Origin: Mycobacterium sp. 852013-50091_SCH5140682
GTDB lineage: Bacteria > Actinomycetota > Actinomycetes > Mycobacteriales > Mycobacteriaceae
Length of the DNA: 64,000 bases
NCBI RefSeq assembly: GCF_001665685.1
Contig: NZ_LZTB01000025.1
Location: 41,954-105,953 of the forward strand
Direction: 5' to 3'
Positions 11,953 to 25,439 of this stretch are shown here, one piece after another; position 1 is the first letter of the stretch, and each line of letters opens with the position of its first letter. The position numbers and the translations under genes were made by a program. The notes beneath the pieces were generated by a model, which was given only the letters and a program-made list of their open reading frames with translations, was not told the DNA's origin and ran no database searches.

Positions 11953-13065
11953 ATGTTGGTTGGACATGTGAACGTGCCACGTCCAGAGTTGTTCAGTCCG
12001 ATCACCGTCGGGTCCCTGACGATCCCCAATCGGTTTGCCATGGCCCCGATGACCCGTCGCGCGTCGCCGGATGGTGTTCCAGGGCCCGATGTCGCGGCGT
12101 ACTACGCGCGTCGCGCCGCCGGCGGTGTCGGCTTGATCATCACCGAGGGCGTGCGGTTGCCCGATCCCGTGGCCGGCTGGCCGTTCAGCATCCCCACCCT
12201 GGCCGGTTCAGAGGTGCTGGCCGGCTGGCGGGCGGTCACCGACGCGGTCCACGCTCACGGCGCGACCATCGCGGCGCAGCTGTGGCATCAAGGCGCGGAG
12301 CGCGACGACCGTGACGGGCTCGTCCCGGTGAGTCCGTCCGGCGTCAACTCTCTCGGCGAGGCGAAAGGGCGCGCCTTGAGCACCGACGAACTCGCGGGCG
12401 TGGCCGCGAGCTTCGCCGAGGCTGCCCGCAACGCCAAGATCGCCGGGTTCGACGCTGTCGAGCTGCACGGCGCGCACGGCTACCTCCTCGACGAATTCCT
12501 GTGGGAGAGAACAAATCAGCGCACCGACGGATATGGCGGCTCGATTGCCGCGCGCACCCGGTTCCCGGTCGAGGTGATCACTGCGGTACGGGACGCGGTC
12601 GGTCCGGAGTTCCCGATCATCTACCGGTTCTCGCAGTGGAAGGCCAACGCCTACGACGCACACATCGCCGCCGATCCCGGTGAGCTGGAGGCGGTGCTGA
12701 CACCTCTGGTGAGCGCGGGCATCGACATCCTGCACCCGTCGACCCGCAGGCACTACCTTCCGGCGTTCCCCGGGTCCACGCGCAGCCTCGCCGGCTGGGT
12801 CAAGCACATCACCGGCATCCCGGTCATCGGCGTAGGCTCCGTCGGGCTGGCCACCGAATTCAAACCAGGCCGGGCCGACGGCGATGTGATCACCCCGGCT
12901 CCGGTGGACCGGTTGCTCGAGCAGTTCGCCGCAGGTGAGTTCGACATCGTGGCGATCGGGCGGGCGTTGCTGGCCGACCCGGGTTGGGTGAACCGGTTGC
13001 GCGACGACACGCTCGACGGCTTCGGCGGCTACCACGCTGAAACTGCACTGGCCGGCTTGCATTGA
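11953..13065 (+). CDS. NADH:flavin oxidoreductase, old yellow enzyme family
   Basis: A 370-residue TIM-barrel FMN enzyme that would reduce activated alkenes or xenobiotics. N-terminal SPITVGSLTIPNRFAMAPMTRR, the HGAHGYLLDEFLW block, the TNQRTDGYGGS loop and the C-terminal IGRALLADPGWV FMN-phosphate region are all typical. The start is uncertain: ATG 11953, or GTG at 11968 or 11974 (VNVPRPELFSP), which would give a more usual N-terminus. Confidence 0.85.
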   Translation: MLVGHVNVPRPELFSPITVGSLTIPNRFAMAPMTRRASPDGVPGPDVAAYYARRAAGGVGLIITEGVRLPDPVAGWPFSIPTLAGSEVLAGWRAVTDAVHAHGATIAAQLWHQGAERDDRDGLVPVSPSGVNSLGEAKGRALSTDELAGVAASFAEAARNAKIAGFDAVELHGAHGYLLDEFLWERTNQRTDGYGGSIAARTRFPVEVITAVRDAVGPEFPIIYRFSQWKANAYDAHIAADPGELEAVLTPLVSAGIDILHPSTRRHYLPAFPGSTRSLAGWVKHITGIPVIGVGSVGLATEFKPGRADGDVITPAPVDRLLEQFAAGEFDIVAIGRALLADPGWVNRLRDDTLDGFGGYHAETALAGLH

Positions 13066-13110
13066 CCATAGGCTGGGAACAGCCCGCCGCACCGCAACGT
13101 TAGGAAAGTC

Positions 13111-13476
13111 GTGAGTACGCAAGACATCACCGCAGAACAGTTCAACACCACCATTGCCGACAACGAGATCGTGCTGGTGGATTTCTGGGCGTCTTGGTGC
13201 GGGCCGTGTCGTGCGTTCGCGCCGACCTTCAAGGCCGCATCGGAGAAGCACCCCGACGTGGTGTTCGCCAAGGTCGACACCGAGGCCGAGCAGTCGCTGG
13301 CTGCCGCCGCCGAGATCCGGTCCATTCCGACGCTGATGGCCTTCAAGAAGGGCAAGCTGGTGTTCAACCAGGCCGGCGCCCTGCCGCCCGCAGCGCTCGA
13401 GGACCTGGTCCAGAAGGTCAAGGAATTCGACGTCGACGCCGCGATCGCCGCGCAGGGCGACGGGGAGCAGGTCTAA
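13111..13476 (+). CDS. trxA: Thioredoxin TrxA
   Basis: A 121-residue thioredoxin with active site WCGPC (C30, C33) and the cis-proline in IRSIPTLMAF. GTG start with AGGAAAG 5-11 nt upstream. It corresponds to Rv1470. The thioredoxin-reductase-like neighbour seen in M. tuberculosis is not present here, so electrons must come from a reductase encoded elsewhere. Confidence 0.9.
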   Translation: MSTQDITAEQFNTTIADNEIVLVDFWASWCGPCRAFAPTFKAASEKHPDVVFAKVDTEAEQSLAAAAEIRSIPTLMAFKKGKLVFNQAGALPPAALEDLVQKVKEFDVDAAIAAQGDGEQV

Positions 13477-13536
13477 CCGACCTGATCCGGGGTCGCTGCG
13501 CACTCAGGCGGCTGCACACGCGATAGCGTGCTGTGC

Positions 13537-14424
13537 GTGACAGAGCCCAACCAGTTCGTCGTCGTCGACCGTCCGCGCCCTGGCGTGGCCCTGGTGACCC
13601 TGAATCGGCCCGAGCGGATGAACTCGATGGCGTTCGACGTCATGGTTCCGCTCAAGCAGACGCTCGAAGAGCTCCGTTACGACAACTCTGTGCGGGTTGT
13701 GGTGCTGACCGGCGCCGGTCGCGGATTCTCTTCGGGCGCTGACCACAAGTCGGCCGGGTCGGTACCCCACGTGGGAGGCCTGACCCGGCCGACGTTCGCG
13801 CTGCGGTCGATGGAAGTACTCGACGACGTGATTCTGGGGCTCCGGCGGCTGCATCAGCCCGTCATCGCGGCGGTGAACGGGGCCGCCATCGGCGGCGGCC
13901 TGTGCCTGGCGCTGGCCTGCGACATCCGCGTGGCCGCCGAGGGCGCGTACTTCCGCGCCGCGGGTATCAACAACGGGCTGACCGCGAGCGAGTTGGGCCT
14001 CTCGTACCTGCTGCCCCGGGCGATAGGCGCATCGCGGGCCTTCGAGATCATGCTGACCGGCCGCGATGTCGACGCCGAGGAAGCCCAGCGCATCGGCCTG
14101 GTGTCGCGGTCGGTGCCGGAAGGTGAGCTGCTGGAAACCTGTTACTCGATGGCCGAGGGCATGGCGGCGTTCTCCCGCCCGGGAATCGAGTTGACCAAGC
14201 GGACACTTTGGAGTGGACTGGACGCCGCTAGCCTTGAGGGGCATATGCAGGCCGAAGGCCTCGGGCAACTCTTCGTGCGCCTGCTCACCGCGAACTTCGA
14301 GGAAGCGGTGGCTGCGCGCGCGGAGCGTCGGCCCCCGGTTTTCACTGACGAGCGCTTGCGCGAGGAATCGACAGGCACCGACGAGCGCTTGCGCGAGGAA
14401 TCGACAGGCACCGACGACAAATAG
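13537..14424 (+). CDS. echA12: Enoyl-CoA hydratase/isomerase family protein (EchA12-like)
   Basis: A 295-residue crotonase-fold protein. The oxyanion-hole segments GRGFSSGADHK and NGAAIGGGLCLALACDIRVA are present. GTG 13537 is chosen because a -10 hexamer TAGCGT (13524-13529) lies 7 nt upstream, consistent with leaderless expression. The last residues contain a tandemly duplicated 11-residue unit (DERLREESTGT twice), which looks like repeat expansion rather than folded domain. The symbol rests on synteny with Rv1472 and on family. Confidence 0.82.
   Translation: MTEPNQFVVVDRPRPGVALVTLNRPERMNSMAFDVMVPLKQTLEELRYDNSVRVVVLTGAGRGFSSGADHKSAGSVPHVGGLTRPTFALRSMEVLDDVILGLRRLHQPVIAAVNGAAIGGGLCLALACDIRVAAEGAYFRAAGINNGLTASELGLSYLLPRAIGASRAFEIMLTGRDVDAEEAQRIGLVSRSVPEGELLETCYSMAEGMAAFSRPGIELTKRTLWSGLDAASLEGHMQAEGLGQLFVRLLTANFEEAVAARAERRPPVFTDERLREESTGTDERLREESTGTDDK
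14347..14412 (+). repeat. Tandem 33-bp duplication at the 3' end of echA12
   Basis: Two identical 33-bp units (14347-14379 and 14380-14412) begin GACGAGCGCTTGCGCGAGGA and stay in frame. They add a second copy of DERLREESTGT to the C-terminus. The unit shares a GCG/GAGGA-rich character with other small repeats in the window. Confidence 0.9.
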
Positions 14425-14472
14425 CCGTCAGGCACCAACGACACATGAGACAACAGGCAGGGAGGCAGTAGC

Positions 14473-16101
14473 GTGATCACCGCAACGGACCTGGAGGTCC
14501 GCGCCGGCGCGCGCACACTGCTGTCCATCGAGGGTTCGGCGCTGCGGATCCAGCCCGGCGACCGGATCGGTCTGGTCGGCCGCAACGGCGCGGGCAAGAC
14601 CACCACGATGCGGATTCTCGCCGGTGAGGGCGAGCCGTACGCCGGCACTGTCACGCGGACCGGCGAGATCGGTTACCTGCCACAGGATCCCCGGGAAGGC
14701 AACCTTGACGTGCTGGCCCGTGACCGCGTCCTCTCGGCGCGTGGCCTGGACGCGCTGCTGGCTGATCTGGAGAAGCAGCAGGCGCTGATGGCCGAGGTGG
14801 CCGACGACGCCGCCCGCGACAAGGCCGTGCGGAAGTACGGTCAGCTGGAGGAGCGCTTCGCCGCCCTTGGCGGGTACGCGGCCGAGAGCGAGGCAGGTCG
14901 TATCTGCGCGAGCCTGGCGTTGCCGGACCGTGTCCTGACCCAGCCGCTGCGGACCCTCTCGGGTGGTCAGCGCCGGCGGGTGGAACTGGCCCGCATTCTG
15001 TTCGCGGCGTCCGATACGGGATCGGGTTCGGCTACCACCTTGCTGCTCGACGAGCCCACAAACCACCTCGACGCCGACTCGATCGGGTGGCTGCGGACCT
15101 TCCTGCAGAACCATGCCGGTGGTCTGGTGGTCATCAGCCACAACGTCGAGCTGCTGGCTGACGTCGTCAACCGGGTGTGGTTCCTGGACGCGGTGCGTGG
15201 CGAGGCCGATGTCTACAACATGGGCTGGCAGAAATACCTCGACGCCCGCGCGACCGACGAGCAGCGCCGTCGTCGGGAGCGCGCCAACGCGGAGAAGAAG
15301 GCGGGCGCACTTCGCGCCCAGGCCGCCAAGATGGGCGCCAAGGCCACGAAAGCCGTTGCCGCGCAGAACATGTTGCGTCGAGCCGAGCGGATGATCGCCG
15401 AGCTGGACGCTGAACGGGTTGCCGATAAGGTGGCCCGGATCAAATTCCCGAGCCCGGCGCCGTGTGGTAAGACGCCGCTGGTGGCCAAGGGGCTGACCAA
15501 GACGTACGGGTCGCTGGAGATCTTCACCGGTGTCGACCTGGCCATCGACCGCGGATCGCGGGTTGTGGTGCTCGGACTCAACGGTGCGGGCAAGACCACC
15601 CTGCTGCGTCTGCTGGCGGGTGCGGAAACCGCCGATGCGGGCGCCCTTGAGCCGGGCCATGGCCTCAAACTCGGCTACTTCGCGCAGGAACACGACACCC
15701 TCGACGATCACGCCACGGTGTGGGAGAACATCCGGCATGCAGCGCCCGACACGGGGGAGCAGGATCTACGAGGTCTGTTGGGCGCCTTCATGTTCACCGG
15801 GCCGCAGCTCGAGCAGCCGGCCGGAACGCTGTCCGGCGGCGAGAAGACCCGACTGGCGCTGGCCGGCCTGGTCGCCTCGACCGCCAATGTGCTGCTGCTC
15901 GACGAGCCGACCAACAACCTGGACCCGGCATCGCGCGAGCAGGTGCTCGACGCGTTGCGCAGTTATCAGGGCGCGGTGGTGTTGGTGACGCACGATCCGG
16001 GCGCGGCCGAGGCGCTCGACCCGCAGCGCGTGGTGCTGTTGCCCGACGGTACCGAGGATTTCTGGTCGGCGGAGTACCGCGACCTCATCGAGCTGGCTTG
16101 A
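14473..16101 (+). CDS. ABC-F family ATPase (Rv1473-like)
   Basis: A 542-residue protein with two ABC ATPase domains and no membrane segments. The first Walker A GRNGAGKTT is at 36-44, with signature LSGGQRRRV. The second Walker A is GLNGAGKTT, with signature LSGGEKTRL. A charged linker of about 70 residues (about 250-320) joins them, as in ABC-F translation factors. These proteins act at the ribosomal E site; some confer macrolide or lincosamide protection. Rv1473 is the syntenic orthologue. Confidence 0.88.
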   Translation: MITATDLEVRAGARTLLSIEGSALRIQPGDRIGLVGRNGAGKTTTMRILAGEGEPYAGTVTRTGEIGYLPQDPREGNLDVLARDRVLSARGLDALLADLEKQQALMAEVADDAARDKAVRKYGQLEERFAALGGYAAESEAGRICASLALPDRVLTQPLRTLSGGQRRRVELARILFAASDTGSGSATTLLLDEPTNHLDADSIGWLRTFLQNHAGGLVVISHNVELLADVVNRVWFLDAVRGEADVYNMGWQKYLDARATDEQRRRRERANAEKKAGALRAQAAKMGAKATKAVAAQNMLRRAERMIAELDAERVADKVARIKFPSPAPCGKTPLVAKGLTKTYGSLEIFTGVDLAIDRGSRVVVLGLNGAGKTTLLRLLAGAETADAGALEPGHGLKLGYFAQEHDTLDDHATVWENIRHAAPDTGEQDLRGLLGAFMFTGPQLEQPAGTLSGGEKTRLALAGLVASTANVLLLDEPTNNLDPASREQVLDALRSYQGAVVLVTHDPGAAEALDPQRVVLLPDGTEDFWSAEYRDLIELA

Positions 16102-16226
16102 GTTTGTTGCACTCGCCAAAACCGGATCGACGCCAAATCCTAAGACGTTGGCCAATTTCGCCCGCCGACGTGTGAGCTGTTTCTAGTCTGGGTAACCGTC
16201 GGGACATCCACAGCGGGGAGATGTCG

Positions 16227-16421
16227 ATGAAGGAAACCAACAAGACCCGGGACGAATTGCTGACCGAGTTGCGTAGCGCCTACGAGAGGGGCGCCAGCAT
16301 CCGCTCGCTGGTTGCTACGACGGGTCGGTCGTACGGTTCGATACACAGCTTGCTGCGCGAATCGGGCACCACCATGCGCAGCAGAGGTGGACCCAATCAT
16401 CGCACCCGAGCCCGGGCCTGA
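16227..16421 (+). CDS. Small helix-turn-helix protein (Rv1473A-like)
   Basis: A 64-residue basic protein with an HTH-like core (IRSLVATTGRSYGSIHSLLRESG). ATG 16227 is preferred over 16221 because GGGGAG ends 6 nt before it. The motif resembles the small DNA-binding proteins widespread in actinobacteria (helix-turn-helix of the Lsr2/WhiB-neighbour type, not assigned). Its position beside the ABC-F gene is conserved in M. tuberculosis. The role is unknown. Confidence 0.75.
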   Translation: MKETNKTRDELLTELRSAYERGASIRSLVATTGRSYGSIHSLLRESGTTMRSRGGPNHRTRARA

Positions 16422-16449
16422 GCGCAGAGCCGTTGCGGCGCAGCCGGTT

Positions 16450-17034
16450 TCAGTGATCGGCTGAAGGCGGGTGTTGTTGCCGCACCGATGCCTCCACGAG
16501 GTCGAGGACCGCACTGAGATTCTTGGGGTCCTCGCCCGAGGCCAGCCGCGCCACCAGGCCGTCAAGCACCAGGTCCAGATAGATGTGCAGAACCGCGCTC
16601 GGGACGTCGTCGCGCAACCGTCCGGCTTGCTTCTGCCGCCGTAGCCGTTCGGTGGTGGCAGCGGACAGTTCGGCCGACCGCTCTGCCCAGCCCTGGTGAA
16701 ATGCCGGATCATTACGCAGTTTTCGGGCGATCTCCAGCCGGGTGGCCAGCCAGTCGAACTGCTCGGGCGCGGCCAGCATGTTGCGCATCACCTGGATCAG
16801 ACCCTCGCGGGCGGCCACGTCGGCCATCCGCTCGGCGTCCTCGCGGGCCAGTTCGAAGAACAAGGTGTCCTTGTCCTTGAAGTGGTGAAAGATTGCGCCG
16901 CGCGACAGCCCGATGGTTTGTTCGAGCCGCCGCACGGTCGCACTCTCGTACCCGTACTGAGCGAAGCAGCGCCGGGCGCCGTCGAGAATCTGGCGGCGGC
17001 GGGCTGCCAGATGGTCGTCGGTCACCCGGGGCAC
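16450..17034 (-). CDS. acnR: AcnR, TetR-family repressor of aconitase
   Basis: A 194-residue TetR regulator with an N-terminal HTH (ATVRRLEQTIGLSRGAIFHHFKDKDTLF). It lies directly downstream of acn on the same strand, 64 bp after its stop, as acnR does in Corynebacterium glutamicum, where it represses acn. A matching operator is present in front of acn. GTG start preceded by GAGGAG. Confidence 0.88.
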   Translation of the reverse strand: MPRVTDDHLAARRRQILDGARRCFAQYGYESATVRRLEQTIGLSRGAIFHHFKDKDTLFFELAREDAERMADVAAREGLIQVMRNMLAAPEQFDWLATRLEIARKLRNDPAFHQGWAERSAELSAATTERLRRQKQAGRLRDDVPSAVLHIYLDLVLDGLVARLASGEDPKNLSAVLDLVEASVRQQHPPSADH

Positions 17035-17098
17035 TGGTTCACTCCTCGCGCAGGCGCCTGGCGTAGCGCCATAGCTGATTTGGTTGTTCCGGCCAGGA

Positions 17099-20001
<2,903 letters not shown>

Positions 20002-20198
20002 CAATGCGCCGCAGGGCGCGTAACAGTCTTCTCTTGTTGCTTCGCCGGTGCTACCCGGACGGCCGGATTCGACCATCCGTCGCCGCGGCGTGGGCCGCGT
20101 CAGCTCCCGGGCGCCCAAACTTACCGGGGTAGCCCACGCCCGAGCGTGACGGCCGTGTCGCTGCTCGCCGACTCAACGACACGGCGTACCGTGCCCCT

Positions 20199-20807
20199 GT
20201 GACTGGACCGCACGTCATCCCGTTTTTGCCTGCCTTCATCCCGGTCGAGGTGTGTGACACCGTGGGACTGAGCCCGGCGCAACCTGATGGCGTCGCCCAC
20301 TGCATGGCGGCCGTGCAGGCCGACGTCGCCGACGACGGGGTGAGCGCACCCGCCGCCGACGTGCCGGAGCTTCGCCAGGTGGTCAGCGACGCGCGGCAGG
20401 CGGGCGTCGACCTCAAGGTCATCGTGGTGCCGAAGAATCCGTTCATCGACACCCCGCTGCGGGACATCGCCACCGAGGTCGGTCAGGCCAATCCCGGGTC
20501 GACCGTGCTCGCCATCAGTCCGTCATTTGCCGGCACGTACAGCGAGTCGATAGATCGGGTCACTTTGGAGGCCGGACAAGACGTTGCCAAGACGGGTAAC
20601 CCGGTGCAGTCGGCACGGAATTTCGTCGATCAGATAACGACTCCGATTTTCCCGTGGACAACCCTGACGATCGCGTTGACGCTAGGGGTGGCCGCGGCCG
20701 CCGTCATCACCCGCGTCCTGCAGGTTCGTGGCAAACGTGCCGCGGCGTCGACTGCCGGGACGGGCTCGCAGAGCGAGCCCGCGGATCCATCGAACATTAG
20801 TTCGTAA
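20199..20807 (+). CDS. Membrane-anchored protein (Rv1476-like)
   Basis: A 202-residue protein with a soluble N-terminal domain of about 145 residues, one transmembrane helix (about 147-168) and a short polar tail. It corresponds to Rv1476, always next to ripA; function unknown. GTG 20199 has a -10 hexamer TACCGT (20187-20192) 6 nt upstream, indicating a leaderless transcript. It resembles TPM-like membrane proteins only loosely. Confidence 0.7.
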   Translation: MTGPHVIPFLPAFIPVEVCDTVGLSPAQPDGVAHCMAAVQADVADDGVSAPAADVPELRQVVSDARQAGVDLKVIVVPKNPFIDTPLRDIATEVGQANPGSTVLAISPSFAGTYSESIDRVTLEAGQDVAKTGNPVQSARNFVDQITTPIFPWTTLTIALTLGVAAAAVITRVLQVRGKRAAASTAGTGSQSEPADPSNISS

Positions 20808-20829
20808 ATTCCTCGAATATCACTAAACG

Positions 20830-20867
20830 GTCACACTATTCGCAATTACATATCTGTAATTTGTGAC
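20830..20867 (+). promoter_or_regulatory. AT-rich nested inverted repeats upstream of ripA
   Basis: A perfect 7-bp inverted repeat AATTACA-TATC-TGTAATT (20844-20861) lies within an outer GTCACA (20830-20835) and TGTGAC (20862-20867) pair. It is about 140 bp before the ripA start in an AT-rich stretch unlike its surroundings. Possible downstream -10 hexamers are TAGCTT (20879) and TACGGT (20896). It probably binds one or more regulators of the cell-wall hydrolase operon. Confidence 0.5.
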
Positions 20868-21007
20868 TAAAGTTTCTTTAGCTTCTCATGTGACGTACGG
20901 TGCAAACGGTACCCATTGTTGTAGTTGTGCTTTGTGTGACTTCTGCGCAAAGGCTGCGAGCAAACCTGCCGGTACGCCGTCGTTGAGCCCAAGGAGACTT
21001 GAGTCGC

Positions 21008-22426
21008 ATGAGACGCTCCCTTCGCGCCTCTAGGTCGCAGTTGTACGGCCGCATCTGCGCCGTACCGCTGACGATCGGGATGCTGCTCGCCACGGCTCTG
21101 GCCGGCGGTGTCCCACCGGCGGTCGCCGAACCCGGCGGCCCGGAGGACGTTGCGAGTCTGGTTGCCGCCGTGGCCAATGCGAACCAGAAGCTGCAGGAGT
21201 TGGGTGCCGACATCCAGACCCAGCAGGAGAGCGTCAACAAGGCGATCGTCGCGGTGCAGGACGCGCGCGACGCCGCCGACGCGGCCAACCGCGAAGTGAC
21301 CGCCAGTCAGCAGGGCATCGCCGACGCCAACGCCGCCATCGCCGCCGCGCAGAAACGCTTCGACACTTTCGCTGCGGCCAGCTACGTCAACGGCCCGTCC
21401 AGCTCGTACCTGACCGCGGCCGACCCCGCCGACATGATCGACGCGGCCGCCACCAGCCAGACTCTGGCCGTCAGCTCCGATCAGGTGATGGCCGACCTGC
21501 AGCGGGCCCGGACCGAACAGGTGAACCGGGAATCAACCGCCCGGCTGGCCAAGCAGAAGGCCGACCAGGCCGCCCGCGACGCCCAGGCCAGCCAGGATTC
21601 CGCGGTGTCGGCACTCAAGGACGCTCAGCAGACCTTCGGCACCCAGCGTGACCAGTTGCAGCAGCTCACCGCGCAACGTGCCGCGGCCCAGGCCAAACTC
21701 GACCAGGCGCGGCCCATGTCGGGACCGGCGGGCAATACGCCCGCTGCGACCCTTCCGCAGGCGAACCCGGGCAACTGGGACCGCGCTCCCGGGGCAGCGG
21801 GACAACGCCCCGCCAACTGGGACAGCCAGTGGGACCCCACACTGCCCGCGATCCCGAGCGCGTTCGTGCAGGGTGACCCGGTCGCAATCATCAACACCGT
21901 GCTGGGCATCTCGTCGACGTCGGCGCAGGTCACCCAGAACATGGGCCGTAGCTTCCTGCAGAAGATGGGCATCCTGCCCACGCCGACGGGCTACACCAAC
22001 GGCGCCATTCCCCGGGTCTACGGGCGGCAGGCCTCCGAGTACGTCATCCAGCGCGCGGGCTCGCAGATCGGCGTTCCCTATTCGTGGGGCGGCGGAAACG
22101 CCGCAGGCCCCAGCCGAGGTATCGATTCCGGTGCCGACACCGTCGGTTTCGACTGCTCAGGCCTGATCCTGTACGCCTTCGCCGGCGTCGGCATCAAGCT
22201 GCCGCACTACTCGGGATCGCAGTACAACGCAGGCCGCAAGATCCCGTCCTCGCAGATGCGCCGCGGCGACGTCATCTTCTACGGCCCCGGCGGCGCCCAG
22301 CACGTCACGCTCTACCTCGGCAACGGCCAGATGCTCGAAGCGCCGTACACCGGGTCGACGGTCAAGATCTCACCCGTTCGCACCAGCGGCATGACGCCAT
22401 ACGTCGTCCGCTACATCGAGTACTGA
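21008..22426 (+). CDS. ripA: RipA, NlpC/P60 peptidoglycan endopeptidase
   Basis: A 472-residue secreted hydrolase that cuts D-Glu-meso-DAP bonds in peptidoglycan at the septum. A signal peptide (about 1-39, ending near AVAEPGG) is followed by a long coiled-coil inhibitory domain (about 45-240), a Pro/Asn-rich linker and the NlpC/P60 domain. From ATG 21008 the catalytic residues fall at C383, H432 and E444, exactly the numbering known for M. tuberculosis RipA, which supports this start over TTG 20999. First gene of ripA-ripB-moxR1. Confidence 0.95.
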   Translation: MRRSLRASRSQLYGRICAVPLTIGMLLATALAGGVPPAVAEPGGPEDVASLVAAVANANQKLQELGADIQTQQESVNKAIVAVQDARDAADAANREVTASQQGIADANAAIAAAQKRFDTFAAASYVNGPSSSYLTAADPADMIDAAATSQTLAVSSDQVMADLQRARTEQVNRESTARLAKQKADQAARDAQASQDSAVSALKDAQQTFGTQRDQLQQLTAQRAAAQAKLDQARPMSGPAGNTPAATLPQANPGNWDRAPGAAGQRPANWDSQWDPTLPAIPSAFVQGDPVAIINTVLGISSTSAQVTQNMGRSFLQKMGILPTPTGYTNGAIPRVYGRQASEYVIQRAGSQIGVPYSWGGGNAAGPSRGIDSGADTVGFDCSGLILYAFAGVGIKLPHYSGSQYNAGRKIPSSQMRRGDVIFYGPGGAQHVTLYLGNGQMLEAPYTGSTVKISPVRTSGMTPYVVRYIEY

Positions 22427-22441
22427 ATCGTAGGGATTGCA

Positions 22442-23149
22442 TTGCGCTCCAAGTCATTTCGCCCCACCAGGATCCTGGCATCGACGGCGCTCGCAATCGC
22501 GCTCGCCGTCGGGGGCGCGTGGCCTGCCGCTGCCGCACCCGACGACGGCGCGTGGGACCCGACGCTGCCCAAGGTGGTCAGCTCCGGAGCCCCGGGTGAC
22601 CCGGTGGCGATCGCCAACGCGTCCTTCCAGGTCAGCCAGATCGCGCTGCAGACCACCCAGAGCCTCGGCCAGCAGTTCCTGCAGAGCATCGGCCTGGCGC
22701 CGAAGACAGCCGCGGCATCGACCCTGCCTGCCGGAGCGGTGCGCGGCCCGCAGGCCATCGAATACGCCATCCGCCGCGCCGGCAGCCAGATGGGCGTGCC
22801 CTATTCGTGGGGTGGTGGAACGCTGACCGGCCCCGGCCCCGGGGTCGACTACGACGCCGGAAAGATCGGCTTCGACTGCTCGGGCCTGACCCGCTACGCC
22901 TTCGCGGGCGTGGGTGTGCAGATCCCCAAGTACTCCGGCGACCAGTACAACACCGGCCGTGCGATCCCGCCGTCGCAGGCCAAACGCGGCGATCTGATCT
23001 TCTACGGCCCCGGTGGTAGCCAGCACGTCGCCATCTATCTCGGTGGCGGAAAGATGTTGGAGGCGTCCGGCAGTGCCGGGAAGGTCACCGTCAGCCCGGT
23101 GCGGACCGCGGGTATGTCGCCCCACCTGTCCCGCATCATCGAATCCTGA
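22442..23149 (+). CDS. ripB: RipB, NlpC/P60 peptidoglycan endopeptidase
   Basis: A 235-residue shorter paralogue of RipA, lacking the coiled-coil domain. TTG start, then a signal peptide (about 1-33, AWPAAAAPDD). The NlpC/P60 domain carries C146 (GFDCSGLTRYAF) and SQHVAIYLGGGKMLEASG. It lies 15 bp after ripA. It hydrolyses peptidoglycan cross-link stems without the autoinhibitory segment. Confidence 0.93.
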   Translation: MRSKSFRPTRILASTALAIALAVGGAWPAAAAPDDGAWDPTLPKVVSSGAPGDPVAIANASFQVSQIALQTTQSLGQQFLQSIGLAPKTAAASTLPAGAVRGPQAIEYAIRRAGSQMGVPYSWGGGTLTGPGPGVDYDAGKIGFDCSGLTRYAFAGVGVQIPKYSGDQYNTGRAIPPSQAKRGDLIFYGPGGSQHVAIYLGGGKMLEASGSAGKVTVSPVRTAGMSPHLSRIIES

Positions 23150-23278
23150 GCGGAACCTGAACTCTTCCGGCCAGCGTCGACGGATTCGGAAGTGCCTGGA
23201 ATAGTTGACCGAGGGCACCCGGCTGCCCGGCTATTGGTATTGATGCGTTTGCAGACGAACACCGTGGGAGGAAGTTGA

Positions 23279-24438
<1,160 letters not shown>

Positions 24439-24442
<4 letters not shown>

Positions 24443-25386
24443 CGGCTCCGGGCCGCCGCTCAGTCGACCTCCCGTCGCTGCAGCGCGGCGAGATCCGTGA
24501 CCCCGCTCTGTCGGCGGCCCTGCGCAAACTCGAGCTGACGGTCCGCCGCAAGCTCGACGGCGTGTTGCACGGCGACCACCTGGGGCTGATCCCCGGCCCC
24601 GGTTCGGAGCCGGGGGAGTCGCGTATCTACCAACCCGGCGACGACGTGCGTCGCATGGACTGGTCGGTGACGGCGCGCACCACGATGCCGCACGTTCGGC
24701 AGATGATCGCCGACCGCGAGCTGGAGACCTGGCTGGTGGTCGACGTCTCGGCCAGCCTCGACTTCGGTACCGCGGGCTGTGAGAAGCGTGACCTCGCTGT
24801 CGCCGCGGCCGCGGCCATCACGTTCCTCAACAGTGGCGGTGGCAACCGGATCGGCGCGATCATCGCCAACGGCGAATCGGTCCGGCGCGTCCCGGCCCTG
24901 TCGGGCCGCATGCACGAGCAGGAGATGCTGCGCGCCATCGCCACGATGCCGAAGGCACCCACCGGCGTCCGGGGTGATCTGGCCGCGGCCATCGACGCGT
25001 TGCGCAGGCCCGAACGGCGACGCGGCATGGCCGTGATCATCAGTGACTTCCTGGGGCCCATCAACTGGATGCGCCCGCTGCGGGCCATCGCAGGCCGTCA
25101 CGAGGTGCTCGGCATCGAGGTGCTCGACCCACGTGACGTCGAGTTGCCCGAGGTCGGGGACGTGATCCTGCAGGACACCGAAACCGGCGTCACCCGAGAG
25201 TTCACCATCGACGCGCAACTGCGCAGCGATTTCGAGCAAGCCGCCGCGGCTCATCGCGCGGAGGTGGCCCGGACCTTGCGCCGCTGCGATGCCCCGCTGC
25301 TGAGCCTACGCACTGACCGGGACTGGATCGCCGATGTGGTGCGGTTCGTGGCGAACCGCCGCCGGGGCGCACTGGCCGGCCGATAA
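24439..25386 (+). CDS. DUF58 protein of the MoxR module
   Basis: A 315-residue DUF58 protein with the hallmark IYQPGDDVRRMDWSVTART and a VWA-like half (LETWLVVDVSASLDFG). The GTG start overlaps the moxR1 stop by 4 bp. It corresponds to Rv1480 and likely links MoxR1 to its client. Confidence 0.88.
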
Positions 25387-25439
25387 CGCACAAAAGACGT
25401 CTGGCCGACGACCATCGACACTGAAATGACAACTAGCAC

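Noticed and set aside
14347..14412. Tandem repeats as a CRISPR array
   Set aside because: Only two units without spacers, in frame within a coding sequence.
20808..21007. A c-di-AMP (ydaO) riboswitch upstream of ripA
   Set aside because: Such riboswitches precede some NlpC/P60 and rpf genes, but the conserved ydaO core sequences are not visible here.
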